Origin: Anaspis maculata
Lineage: Eukaryota > Arthropoda > Insecta > Coleoptera > Scraptiidae
Reading direction: 5' to 3'
Assembly: GCA_949128115.1 (NCBI GenBank)
Contig: OX421966.1
Span: 59,331,416-59,395,415 of the forward strand
DNA length: 64,000 nucleotides
The notes under the pieces are model-generated. The model did not search any database. It had not been told where the DNA came from and saw only the letters and a program-made list of their open reading frames with translations. The translations under genes were made by a program, and so were the position numbers. This document shows, in pieces, positions 23,107 to 35,173 of this stretch; within the stretch, counting starts at the first letter, position 1; every line of letters begins with the position of its first letter.

Positions 23107-24310
23107 AATATACCCACTGGCGGCGGCTCCATGGGGGGTACGACGGTACGGTCGTACCCCCTGTCGCAAATCAGGGGCGCCAGACGTCATTTTTGAAAAA
23201 AAATCCACAAGTAGTACCGATGGATTACTCTTTGTAAAAAATAATCACGAGATAAAAGCTTGTCAATGGAAGTGATAATGTAACCTATGGAAATTCGCTC
23301 TGGGCGTCGCGTGATAGAATCTTGGAACTATTCTCATAACTCTGTGGAGGTAGAAAGAGCCTCTACTCACAACCATGCACCACCATAATTTATCATTACT
23401 GGCTTTTAAAAAGTTGGAAAACAAACCATTACGAACTATCGGCTCGCGGCGCGCTCTTGAGCTCTTGGCTCTTGTCTGTAATGAACCTTTTTCCGTTCAC
23501 ACAACTCACAACCACTATGGTAACTGATTCATTAGATACCATATATAAGAGGGCGGAAAGTAACTCATTACCTACTCTGCGGGAAAAAGAAGACACTGTA
23601 GCTTCAGAAGATAAACTCCAGAATAATGCATCCAACCAAACAATGAGTGGGTAAATCCGTGTTCCTGAGCCAAGTTTCAGAAAAACTGATTCGCCGATCT
23701 GAAAGTTATGGCAAAAAAAATATTCTATGGATGAAAGGGATAATTCCCCCTCTAAGGCTTCGACTAACAGGGAAAAATCTGATACAATATCCCCCAAAGA
23801 CTTCATGCGCAGTACAAAAAAAAAAACATGATGTGTCCCCTGACGTCTACACCTATCCCTTGGCGAAATTTTTAAAGAGCTCGCCAAGGCTCCAAGGCGG
23901 CTCTATATTATCATTTGATTGATTGCTTGATACCTACTGGACAGAATTTAGGTTATGTTTTTCGAATAGTTTCGCACTTTTGAGTATTGACTGAACCTCG
24001 AAGGGAAGAAAACAAAATTAATTAGAGAGGCTTCCCTTTTTTCTGCTTATTATTGTCAATATTATTATTATTATGCCCGGAAATTTTCGCCTGCGGCGCT
24101 AGTTGTTAGTAGCTGGAATCACCCAGTACAGACTCGATCTTCAAAATATACACAAAACCTCCTCGATCCCCCCTCATTTGTCCATAAATCTGGGTACGCC
24201 ACTGAAGAGGATCATGGGGCTTATTTTGATCGTAGCCCTAACCTTAAGGGCGCCTGGTCGGTGATTCGTACCCCCTGTTCGAAAATGCTGGAGCCGCCAG
24301 TGAATATACC
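23107..24310. mobile_element. hAT-type element, 1188 bp, 8-bp target duplication
   Basis: The element is 23115-24302. Ends are CACTGGCGGCGGCTCC and the complement GGAGCCGCCAGTG. It is flanked by the exact 8-bp duplication AATATACC (23107-23114, 24303-24310). Next to each end is a run like GTACCCCCTG or its complement. The interior has ORFs of up to 152 aa on the - strand (23429-23887) that I cannot match to hAT transposase. It appears non-autonomous. A CGCCACTG word at about 24195 resembles another hAT end and may mark a nested remnant. Confidence 0.9.
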
Positions 24311-24719
24311 ATCATATTATATACTAGGTTGAGAAAACTGTTCTAATGTATGGTCAGAAATGAAGGCCTAGTGTCTAAAACCTAGAACGGCTCGGCACTC
24401 TGTCACTTACCTGCCATTGTGACAAGATAACAGTCATAACAGCCAAGGCAACACTGTAGCGGAATATGATGCAAGGAGACGCCAGAATTGGCATTTCATG
24501 TCAAAATTTCCTAACCTCACTGGACTTCGCCACAAAAAGCCCGTTTTCACGTAACTTGGTCTGCCAGCGTCCGTTACACCCTAGGGAACATGGCCAACCG
24601 CGTTTTAATTTCTACTGAATTTAAAACGTGATCGGCATATAGGTGTCAGCTTGTCACACCATTTAGGTATAATGTTGCCGTGCTTTGGTAATTAATGTTC
24701 GAACTCTCTTACGAATTTA
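24311..24719. other. Non-coding stretch, nothing recognised
   Basis: No supported feature was found. Confidence 0.4.
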
Positions 24720-24961
24720 CCGTGGGTTCCACGACAAAACAGATAATACGAGATTAGTTGATTTACGATTTTTGTTTGTCGATTTATAGCTGCGACTGAT
24801 CAATGGAAATGCTGGTTTATCCCTTAATAATGGAAAGATGATGAGTCTAGTACAGATTTCAGGCATTTTTTGTGAGTTATCACCTAGCATTCAGCAGAAA
24901 AAAGTTCAGTTAATCTGCAATCAGCCTTGATCGCTGATCATCTTTTTTGTGGAACTGACGG
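24720..24961. mobile_element. MITE, CCGTGGGTTCCAC family, copy 1
   Basis: This 242-bp element closely matches 48402-48637 along its whole length. The ends CCGTGGGTTCCAC and GTGGAACTGACGG are imperfect inverted repeats, supported by AGAT...ATCT inside. Flanking TA/TAA is present but the duplication length is ambiguous. The two copies delimit the element. Confidence 0.8.
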
Positions 24962-25299
24962 TAAGACAGAAAATATGACTGTTACTTATGTGATCCATGA
25001 ACTTTGAGACGAGAAGCTCGATAAAAACTTCAGGGTGTAGAAGCACGTGCGGACACATGCGTTACTCTTTTAAAATATTAAAATAGAACTGGGTTCAACA
25101 TTAATACCTCGCATGGACTGAATTATGAATTTGAATTTTCACAATAGTAGCAAGGTGTGCAAATAAAGTACGAATTCTACCACCACAGAACTTATGGCAT
25201 CTAACCTTATTAACATTACCTACAATTCTCTATGTAGGTATATGGATGATTTCTTATTTTATGACGAGGGGTGAACCACTGACGGAATTTTTGTACACC

Positions 25300-25462
25300 G
25301 ATTTCCAATGGTTTTTCAAGAGATTTCCATCGATTTCCAAAGATTTTCAATGATTTCCAAAAATTTCCAATGATTTCCAATGATTTCCAAATGATTTCCA
25401 AAATGATTTCCAATGATTCCCAAATGATTTTCAATGATTTCCAATGATTTCCATGGAAGTGT
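25300..25462. repeat. Minisatellite, TGATTTCCAA units
   Basis: More than ten imperfect copies of a 10-12 bp unit TGATTTCCAA lie in tandem. Translation of the - strand gives a repetitive W-K-S-L-E-I peptide, a product of the tandem structure and not evidence of a gene. Confidence 0.85.
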
Positions 25463-25497
25463 ACACCAGATTTCCAAGGTGGTTTACCCCTCGTTTT

Positions 25498-26278
25498 ATG
25501 ATAATTGGAAACGGAAAACAATACAATTAGACCAAGAGCTAGCAACGTTTTATTTACCTCATAAGCAAAATGCAATTTGATTTCTGGGGCATGTAGAGAC
25601 TATGAATGGCTTCCATAAAATCTTTGTCTTATGAGAAACACGCCTTGCTTTCTCACAAGGCAAGCAAAGAACTGGGCCATTTGATAGCAATATTCAACAG
25701 CGGTTTTTCTAGAGTTCTTATTCGATATAATCATCAATTTTATTAGAAGTGGATGGGTTGAACTATCTTTTAACTAAATTGAATGGGAAAAAATCTCAAA
25801 ATGTATTAGAAACTCTATAACCAGACTTTCCAAGCGGACGAAAGTTGGCACCAGTTTTTCTAGTAGGCGTGATTCGAGAATCGGCCATCAAATGCGATCC
25901 AAACAGCTCGGCCTAGCCTACTAGCTTGAACATACCAGTTGAGAAAGTCTGTTATTTTGTGGTTTCTAATACATTTCAAGATTTTGTCTCATTCAATTTA
26001 GTTAAAAGATAGTTCAACCTATCCATTCCTGATAAAATTGATAATTATATCGAATAAGAACTCTGGAAAAACCGCTGTTGAATATTGCTGTCAAATGGCC
26101 CAGTTCTTTGCTTGTCTTGTGAGAAAGCAAGGCGTGTTTTTCATAAGACAAAGACTTTATGAAAGCCATTCATAATCTCCACATGCCCCAGAAGTCAAAC
26201 TGCATTTTGCTCATGAGGTAAATAAAACGTTGCTAGCTCTTGGTCTAAATCATAACTGGAAACGGAAAACAATACAAT
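25498..26278. mobile_element. Foldback (720 bp) flanked by 30-bp direct repeats
   Basis: 25528-26247 is a long inverted repeat with ends TAGACCAAGAGCTAGCAACG and its complement. Arms of about 350 bp meet near 25887. Outside lies a direct repeat of about 30 bp (25498-25527 and 26249-26278, core TGGAAACGGAAAACAATACA, 28 of 30 matching). That is far longer than the target duplication of a DNA transposon. It may come from insertion into or recombination with a pre-existing repeat. Confidence 0.8.
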
Positions 26279-26294
26279 GTGCTCTGTTGTCTAT

Positions 26295-27250
26295 TTAACC
26301 CGGCAACGGTCAGGTGGGAAAAAGTTACATGAGTGGTCAGGTGGGGGTCTGATGGACCCAATTTTTTCCGGGGTGCTTTTTAGGTTAAAATTCAGTTTTC
26401 AAACCTTTTGCACTGAATTATATACTTTTTAGCTCTTCTTGAATCAAAGTACATCGAACATAACTTGGTAAACGTCTTTTAATAGAAAATATAGATATTT
26501 AATAATAACCTTGCAATTTCAAGTTTCAAATGTCACTACATTGCTTATAAAATCACAGACAATTCGAAAAGAGGTAACCAAGTATTTCACACATCTAACT
26601 GTAAACTATAAACTATGAAGAATCAAACAAAACAAAAAATAACATAATCAGACAGTCATAAGTACTAAATTGAGCTGCCTGATTTCAAGCAAAATCGAGA
26701 AAAGTAGGGTAGTATAATCAAAAAAGTATTACCTAAATGAAAAATCTGCTGAGTGAGAAACTCCAAACTCATTGCAACTAACTTGAAAAATTGAAAGAAT
26801 ACAAAATTTCAATACAACAGAACAAAAAAATTCGTATTCATTCATCATGTTCGTCATTGTTCATGCAAGACTTGCATTGCAAAACGGCGTGTTTAGGGAA
26901 ATGGGGATTTAACAAATGTTGTTGTTCTTTTTCGTAAGGCATTGTACTGAAAATATGTAGTTTCATAAGAAAATTCGAAGAAATTCAGAAAAATCACTCA
27001 CAATAAATGTCAACAAAGAAGTAACGTTAGTGGTCAGGTGGGGTCTATTAGACCCTTGTCGAGTTTAAAGAGCTGTACCTAGCTTGGTACGATTCCGTAC
27101 TAAAACTGAAGTACGCACTCTGACAGCTTGAGAAATGTCTAAAAAGAGGCTACTGAGACGCGTGCACATTTGAGCAGGCACGTTCAAAAATGACAGGGCG
27201 GTAAACTTGACTAGGGTCTCTCAGACCCCACCTGACCGTTGCCGGGTTAA
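26295..27250. mobile_element. piggyBac-type non-autonomous element at TTAA
   Basis: The element is 26299-27246 (948 bp), flanked by TTAA on both sides, with inverted ends CCCGGCAACGGTCAGGTGGG and its complement. TTAA duplication and ends starting CCC are features of piggyBac transposons. The word GGTCAGGTGGG recurs inside (26334 and 27031, both + strand), plausible as transposase-binding sites. The interior is AT-rich with no transposase ORF. Confidence 0.88.
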
Positions 27251-28942
27251 ACATTATGCCAACGCATCACATTCAAGTTTCAAGAAAAAACCTCTCTACA
27301 GAAACTACTAAATGTGAAACAAATCAAGGACTCTGCCACCACCACTTTCACGAGATTACTGAGAAACATTATGATGTGAAGGATGAAGGAATGAAAACAT
27401 GGACCTGTACCTAAACTGGACTAGGTAATGATACCGTACATTGGCATGGCTCCAGTAGAAAGCTGACGTGGTCGTTATAGCTAGGAACTTTCATTTTCTG
27501 GAATTAACATTAAACATTGGCCGTCCTGCTAATGTCGCTGCCTTACATCTACCTTTTGTCCCGGTTTTTGAAGACCACTTGGCACTTTTTCTTTTTCTTC
27601 GTTGATTGATGGTCCGACAACGCTGCAACCAACAATACACCTTAGTTTGAAAGGTGGCAAGGCAAGCCATGTACGAAAAAACTATGACAATGCATGAAGA
27701 GGTAACATGAAGAAGTGCACCAACCTGCAATTATCCCAGTCCGGCATAGAAAACCATAAAGAAAAAGGAATTACAGGTAAAACAGAGACTTGCCGCGTGG
27801 GTATTAGTAGGTGAAACATTAAACGATAATGGAATTCCATCAGAGGTCGCGTTCCCGCCATCGCCGCATAGATAAAAGATGAGTCCTTGAACTTCCGGTG
27901 CGTCGTGTTCTGCGATATACATTTTACAAACACCAGAGCTCAGCTTTATCAATAATTGCACCTTGCACCACCACCAAACATCAAATTAAGCCATATAAGT
28001 GCCCTTTGTAATTAATAAATCACAAATTTAAAATTCTCCAAGTAAGTGGGGGACGACGACAAAAAAACAATTAGATGAACCCGTCACTCCTCAGATATGC
28101 ACCTATCTCATTTAATATGATAGAGGGAAATCAGATTGTTACTAGGGGGCGGTATCCAAAATAAGTGATAATGACTAACACACAAAACTTTCACCCTTTT
28201 TCGAAACTTCCACGCAATAATTAGAAAGGTTGATGAACACGAAATTACAGAGGGGGTCGAGAAAGTATTCATTTTTGCCCAAACGACATACAGGGTGTTG
28301 CATAGAAAACCAGCTAGGAGGCTCAAGAGGGGTGGATCAAGATTCTTGAAGGGGAGTCAGGATCAGGATTTGGTTTGGACCCGAAATTTTTACCAAGGCA
28401 GGCGCGTGCTGGCTCATCTCGTCGAACAGTCGAGCATATGCCAGTAGTTCTTTTCTGAAATTATTCGCGTTTTAAAAAATTTGAATGAAGACTACAAACG
28501 CCTAGGGGTGGGCCCCTAAAGATGACCGTAATTTAATAGCTCTGAAACTAGTTAAGGTAAAATATGTAGTTGAGACGAATTATTTCCAAGCGCGTCCTTT
28601 CGTGGAGGGGGAGGGGGATCTGATTGTAAAATTGAAGGAAAAACACCTATCAGATACAGCAACAGCACTGTGGCTCATAAAGAGTCAGAGGTCTGCAGAA
28701 TCTTGGAACCTCAAGCAAATCCGGTGTTTTTCTGCCACCCTCTTCCAAAACTACCTCATCCACCTTCACAACGGCGGATTACCTTTCAAGCTCTAGCGCC
28801 AAGTGACACGCGGCTGATCATGGGAATTTTCTTGTCCCAGGCCACGTGGATGACCAAAATAAATTTGAATGTTTGGGAAAAAAGGCAAAACAGCGTTCAC
28901 CACTGACAAGCCCTGTCAAAGATAAAAAAAAATGAAACACTT
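27251..28942. other. Non-coding stretch with one lone CAGGGTG end
   Basis: No coding sequence is supported. TA|CAGGGTGTTGC at 28289-28300 looks like an orphan terminus of the CAGGGTG family. Confidence 0.4.
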
Positions 28943-31900
28943 TTAGTGCTAGCGGTACGCAAAAAAAAGAGGCATTTGATGATACAAGCAAGCCACTTCG
29001 CATATTTGTTGTATAAACCCATTAGAAAAATTTGACCCGCAGTTCCTAAAAATTCATCCCTTAGGACCCGAGATTTGGGGAGGGGGGGGGGGGAATACTT
29101 TAAAAAAATACCAAACTTTTTCATCCAAACCTGCTGATGCGTGTTTGGTGTCAAAACTATATAACTCAGACCTCCTCGATTCAGTGACAATGTCAAAACT
29201 CTCGTGCGGTCACCGGAAGTCGAGTTAAGTCGTCATCTTTGAAAATTAGAGTTGAAGGTCAAAATTACAAAGTGAGCGTCAATTACCCATATGTTGGGTA
29301 TCGATTCTTAGGTTTTCGGGGTCGCTGAAGACGTATGAAATCAAACAAAAACGATTGGGCACACCGTTCGCCCATACGGTCTACCCATGGGCCCAGAAGT
29401 CAGGCAAGCGAGAAAAATCCTACAAATTTTCGAAAATAGAAGTGAAATAATAATGTAAAATAGCTCCAGTCTGTACTTGGTGATGATGCTGTATTAGCTG
29501 TTCTGTGTGAGATTCATGATGTTCACCTGTGAGCTGTCAAAAATCCAAAATGGCGCCCATTTAAAACACTCACGGGCATAATTTATCGTGATTTTCTTTA
29601 GAAAGCTCCTACGTGTCACTAGCTAAGCACATGTTGTTCATCAGTGAACAACGACTAAGAAAGTTCCTTACACTATTGGTGGTATCTTGCATCGTTTAAA
29701 AGATATCCGCCGCGAAACTGTTTCGGAACCGTTTTTGGGCAATAAATTGAATACTTGAATAGTAGGAAAAACTATGCATGTAGAATTGAAATAACCGACC
29801 TAGAGATATTTATTTTGTTATTATGTAGTCATGTTTTATAGTTTAGATTGCGTGATCTGTCATTCCTGGTCTATGTATGGAGGGTCATAAATCCAAGATG
29901 TCCACCTCTGTAAGTTTAAAAATTTCATACCAACTTTATTGTTGGATTTCGATAAATAATAATTATCTACCGCACCTGTACATTACTTATATATTTCTAA
30001 AGAGTTCCTCACATTTTTATTTCTTCAATAATTTGAGAGATATACCAACTACCTACCTACCTATCTAAAGTAAAAATGTACTTACGTGAAATTTTAATTG
30101 AAAAATGACACCTCCATGATAAAAACTAACGAAAAAATCTTTCGCTCTGCCACCGTTTTATTCAATAATGTTGCACTGTTGCAGAAAACAGGAGGAAATA
30201 GAGTGGCGGAAAAAAGATCCAATTACAAAAAATCTAAGAAAATATCTAATGCGTTTGATCCAAAACGCGAAATATTTAAAATACAAAAGGTTACAGTACC
30301 TAAGATGTAAATCTAGTATGTCTAATATACAGTAGGTCCAAAATATAAATACAAACCACCGAAAATAGAAAGGGTCACAAGTTTCCTCCTTCTTTTCAGA
30401 TCCACTGGATCAGGAAATGCTTCTTGACATGAGTTTCCTCCATTTGTGCTAAGTCCACCAGATAAGAAGCTGCTTTTTGACTCGAGTTTACTCTTTTTGT
30501 TCAAACTTACTAAGCAAGACTTAGTCGACGACTCTAGAGTCTAGACATATCTAGAGGGTTTGAAAAGATTAAGGAAACCTGAATTATTGAGCAACTTTTA
30601 TCTGGTGGGTCTGGAAAGGAGGAATCTGAGTCAAAAACCAACTCCTTTTTATAGGTTTGGAGAGGAGGCAACTTGAGTCAAAAGCCAGCTCCTTAACTGG
30701 TGAGTCAAAAAAAACAACTTTCTCATTGGTGGATTTGAAGAAAAGGGAGTACCTAAACTCAAAACAATTTATATTTTTGAAATTTTCTACATTGTACGAA
30801 TTGTGCTATAGATCTTTCGAATTTCAGCTCTTTTGTACTGTCGATTTTTGTACTTTGAATCTTTTCTACTTAATTTAGATATTTTGCGTTTTGGATCTTT
30901 TGTATTTTCGCTTTTTGCACTTTGAATCAAATGCATTAACCTATCGTTTGTAGACCTTCCATGTTTGAGTTTTTCCGCCCCCCCTCCGTTTTTGGACACA
31001 GTTAGCATGGAATTTTCTGAATAACCCTACAGCGGCGGACATCTTGGATTTATGACTCACCATAAACCAGGAATGACAGAACACGCAATCTAAACCATAA
31101 AACATGACTACATGAAACAAAGCAAATATCTTTAGGTCGGTTATTTCAATTCTACATGCAAAGTTTTTCCTCCTATTCAAGTATTCAATCTATTGTCCAA
31201 AAACGGTTCCGGAACAATTTCGCGGCGGATATCTTTTAAACGATGCAAGATACTGCCAATAGTGTAAGGACCTTTCTCAGTCGTTGTTCACTGATGAACA
31301 ACATGTGCTTAGTTAGTGACACGTAGGAGCTTTCTAAAGGTAATCACGATAAATTATTCCCCTAAGTGTTTTAAATGGGCGCCATTTGGGATTTGTGACA
31401 GCTCACAGGTGAACATCATAAATCTCACATAGGACAGCTGATACAGCATCATCACCAAGCACAGACTAAAGCTATTTCACAGTATTATTTCACTTCTATT
31501 TTCGAAAATTTGTAGGATTTTTCTCGCTTGCCTGACTTCTGGGCCCATGGGTAGACCATATGGGCGAACGGTGTACCCAATCGTTTCTGTTTCATTTCAT
31601 ACGTCTTCAGCGACCCCGAAAACCTAAGAATCGATACCCAACATATGGGTAATTGACGCTTACTTTGTAATTTTACCTTCAGCTCTAATTTTCAAAGATG
31701 ACGACTTAACTCGACTTCCGGTGACCGCACGAGAGATTTGACATTGTCATTGTATCGAGGAGGTCTGAGTTATATAGTTTTGACACCAAACACGCCTTAG
31801 CAGGTTTGGATGAAAAAGTTTGGTATTTTTTTATAGTATTCCCTCCCCCTCCCCAAATCTCGAGTCCTAAGGGATGATTTTTCAGGAACTGCGGGTCAAA

Positions 31901-32008
31901 TTTTTCTAATGGGTGTAGACAACAAATATGCAAAGTGGCTTGCTTGTATCATCAAATGCCACTTTTTTTCAAGAAGCCTTGTGTACCGCTTGCACTATTT
32001 CTCCAGCA
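28943..32008. mobile_element. 3.1-kb foldback, arms of about 0.97 kb
   Basis: The left arm (about 28943-29915) and right arm (about 31015-32008) are inverted copies. Examples are GCAAGCCACTTCG near 28988 with its complement near 31935, CATATGTTGGGTATCGATTC near 29288 with its complement near 31632, and AAATCCAAGATGTCC near 29888 with its complement near 31035. Small indels separate the arms. The loop of about 1.1 kb carries short internal repeats (for example TTTGATCCAAAACGC near 30255 and its inverse near 30890). Terminal sequence and target duplication are not clear, so class is unassigned. Confidence 0.85.
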
Positions 32009-32084
32009 GTCTCCTGCGCTTTATTCAGTTGATGAATATTTTGAATTATTGTGATATACCTGTCATTGTACTACTATGGGAGCC

Positions 32085-32375
32085 CACTCAGCGGTCCACA
32101 GCGAAATCAGTTCACAGCTCAAACGTCCCACCGGAAAAAAGTCCACGACTCATTTATCCCCGAGCTCTCCCACCGCGAAGACATCCGCTGCTAAAACGAT
32201 CCACCGGAGAAAAGTCCACCACGCATTTAACCCCGAATTTTAACACCGAAGACATCCACTGCTCAAACGGTCCACCGGAAAAAGGTCCACCACGCATTTA
32301 TTCCCGAGTCTTCACACCGATAAATCATCCCACGGCTCAAATGTCTCCCCGGATGAAAGTTCACCGCTCATTTAG
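32085..32375 (+). repeat. Tandem repeat, about 72-bp unit, four copies
   Basis: Units begin near 32118, 32191, 32262 and 32336 (CTCAAACGGTCCACCGG and variants). The period of about 72 bp is a multiple of three, so one frame (31909-32472, 187 aa) stays open and encodes a repetitive proline-rich peptide with PPEK words. No start context, splice sites or family match argues for a real gene. Confidence 0.8.
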
Positions 32376-32505
32376 CCACTGTCATAAATGCCGCCTACAC
32401 CCATATAGACATTTCAAAACTAGTAGATGGTCTGTTGAATGTATGTTTGGTTGCATAGTTATATTAGCATGAAAAATAGCAGCAGTTCATTTCTTGTTCA
32501 TAATA

Positions 32506-34839
32506 TAGCCCAGGCATTTTAGATCAAAATTGACCAAAACCTGGAAAAAAATAACGTAAGTCTGAAAATTGGTAGAATGCTTCCACTTTAACCCCTTGAC
32601 CACATACTGAAAGTCTTAAAAAATCCTATGTCCGCTTCATCGGTTTTTTGGCGGGAAAAAGGTGTAAGTGACAATAATTTAGAAACTATCTATTAGAATA
32701 CGTGATGAAGCTTCGATACAGCTGAAAATTGCTGAAAATGGTCTCCTTGACTAGTTGAACAACATATTGAAACTCCTAGAAAATCCTATACCCGCTTCAT
32801 CGTTTTTTTAGCGGCAAAAAGTATAAGTGACATTGCTTTTCAAACTAATGATTAAATCACGCGTTGAAGTTTCAACACAGATGAAAATTGCTGAAAATGG
32901 TCTCCTCGACCAGTTGAACAACATGTTGAAAGTCCTAAGAAATCCTATGTCCACTTCATACTTTTTTCAGCGGCAAAAAGGTATATTGTAACGGTGACAT
33001 TGTTTTAAAAACTATTCAATAACACGCGGTCAAGTTTTAATACAGCTGGAAATTGCCGAAAATGGTCTTCTCGGAGCTTGTTTACGCGAGGCTTAGCAGA
33101 GATTTTAACAGTGGTTAGTTAGGAGTGTTTACGCGCGCCGACCAAAATGACAGCCAACAGCCCCTTAACCTAGGCCGCTATTCTTGAATCGTGTGAGAAA
33201 AGTCCCTGGCAGTAAAATACATTCCGCAGTACACTTCTGTAGTGAAAGTTGCCTAAAAACCACGATTTTAGGCAACATTCGCTACATCAGTGTACTGCGG
33301 ATAAGCATGGGCGTTTACGTGCGATTGCCAACACTTGTTTGCTTACTAAATGCAATTTAAAATCACATTTAGCTAAGCTTAACAGCTGTTGCGAAACTTG
33401 CGTTTAGAGGTGTTTATGCGGACGATAACATTGATGTTACGGACCTTAACACCAGTTTTAAACCTCGCGTAAACAAGGCCTCGGTCAGCTTAACAACATA
33501 TTGAAAGTCCTAAAAAATACTACATCCAGTTCATCGGTTTTTGGCAGCAAAAAGGTTCAAGTGACATTATTTTTGAGACTATTTATTCTGAAAGTTGCTG
33601 AAAAATAGTATCCTTTGTTAATTGAGTAACATACTAAAAGTCCTGAGAAATGCCATGCCCGCTTCATGTTTTTTGGCAGCAAAAATGCATAAGTGACATT
33701 AAATTGTAAACTATTTTTTTGAAATACGGGTCAAAGTTTCAGTACAGCTGAAAATTGCTAAAAATGGTCTTCTTTGTTAGTTGACTGTACTAGTCCAAGT
33801 AGACTATTTTCAGCAATTTTTTTCAACTGTATTGCAGCTTCAACACATATTTTGAACAATAGTTTCAAGAAATGATCTTATACCTTTTTGCCGCCAAAAG
33901 ACGATGAAACAGACATAGGATTTCTTGGGACTCTCAGTATGTTGTTCACATGATCGAGGAAACCAGTTCCAGCAATTTCCAGATGAATTGGAACTTAAAC
34001 GCCTATTTCAATGAATGATAGTTTCTAAAATAATGTCACTTATACCTTTTTTCAGCCAAAAAAAAAATGAAGCAAACAGAGATTATCCTAGTATTTTTAG
34101 TGTGTTGTTCAACTGACCAACTGGTCAACTTGCCGCCATTTTTATTCATTCAGCAATTTTTAGCTGTATAGAAAATATTAAACCCGTATTGCAATAAATA
34201 GTAACAAAAGAAAATTTCACTTATATCTTTCTGCCGCCAGAAGCTAATGAAGCGGAGAGAAGATTTTTTGGTTTCAATATGCTGCTCAACTAATCAAGGA
34301 GACCATTTTCAGCAATTTCCAGCTGTATCGAAACTTGAGCGCCTGTTTAATTGAACAGTTTCCAAAACAATGTAACTTACACCTTTTTGCCGCCAAAAAA
34401 CAATGAAGCGGACATAGGATTTCATAGGACTTTCAGTATGCTGCTCAACTGACCAAAGAGACTTAATATTTTCACCTGTATCACAACTTCAACCCGTATT
34501 TTTTTAAACAATAACAAAAAAAATGTCACTCATGGCTTTCTGCAGCCAAAAAACCAATGAAGCGGAGAGAGGATTTTTTAGGACTTTCAATATGTTGTTC
34601 AACTGACCGAGAAGATCATTTTCGGAAGTTTTCAGCTGTATTGAAACTTCAACGCGTATTTTAATAAATAGTTGCTAAAATAATGTCACTTACACCTTTT
34701 TGCCGCCAAAAACCTATGAAGCGGACATAGGATTTTTCAGGACTTTCAGTATGCGGTTGAGGGGTTAAAGTGGAAGCGTTCCACCAATTTTCAGACTTAC
34801 GTTATTTATTCCAGGTCAAAACCTAAAATGCCTGGGCTA
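32506..34839. mobile_element. Foldback of opposed tandem arrays, GCCCAGGC termini
   Basis: The element is 32508-34837 with ends GCCCAGGCATTTTAG and its complement, flanked by TA. About 100 bp of terminal inverted repeat is followed by an array of about five direct copies of a 160-bp unit (marker CCTATGTCCGCTTCAT near 32625, 32785, 32944, 33519, 33652). The orientation flips near 33780 and about six inverted copies follow (ATGAAGCGGACATAGG-type words near 33904, 34068, 34251, 34402, 34555, 34715). A separate MITE interrupts one forward unit. The terminus matches that of the element at 48928. Confidence 0.85.
33070..33484. mobile_element. Nested MITE with CTTGTTTACGCGAGG termini
   Basis: The element is about 33075-33480, inserted in a repeat unit of the larger foldback. 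Ends GCTTGTTTACGCGAGG and its complement are flanked by TCGG or CTCGG (4-5 bp duplication). Inside, 33224-33300 forms a strong hairpin with arms of about 35 bp (CCGCAGTACACTTCTGTAG and its near-complement). Confidence 0.8.
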
Positions 34840-35173
34840 ATATCAAGTACCTACTCGATAATTGCTCGTTTTCTAACAGTGATCTAAAAGTGAAATTTGC
34901 AAATTTCAATTTCACAAGTCATTTTTTAATTGAATGCTCTCCAGGGACGAAATCATAATGGCTTTTTCTCCAAGAGCTTGGGAGTCGCAGCCTTTGTCGA
35001 TATGTCTTCACAGCGTGAGATCCACTCTACGGGTTCACACTTGCCCAGGGTCTCTCCTTGATTGTTTTGCACGTCTTGTTCGGGTGAATGACTCTGATCG
35101 GGATTTTTGTCTTGTCCAAATGTCCATGTCGATCAATGTCTTCGCCGTGATGCAGCTAGCAGCTGTGTCGGGC

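Noticed and set aside
23429..23887. 152-aa frame on the - strand inside the 1188-bp hAT-type element
   Set aside because: No hAT transposase, dimerisation or zinc-finger motif could be recognised, and the element looks non-autonomous.
25300..25462. CRISPR-like regular repeats
   Set aside because: The unit is about 10-12 bp with no spacers and the genome is eukaryotic. It is a minisatellite.
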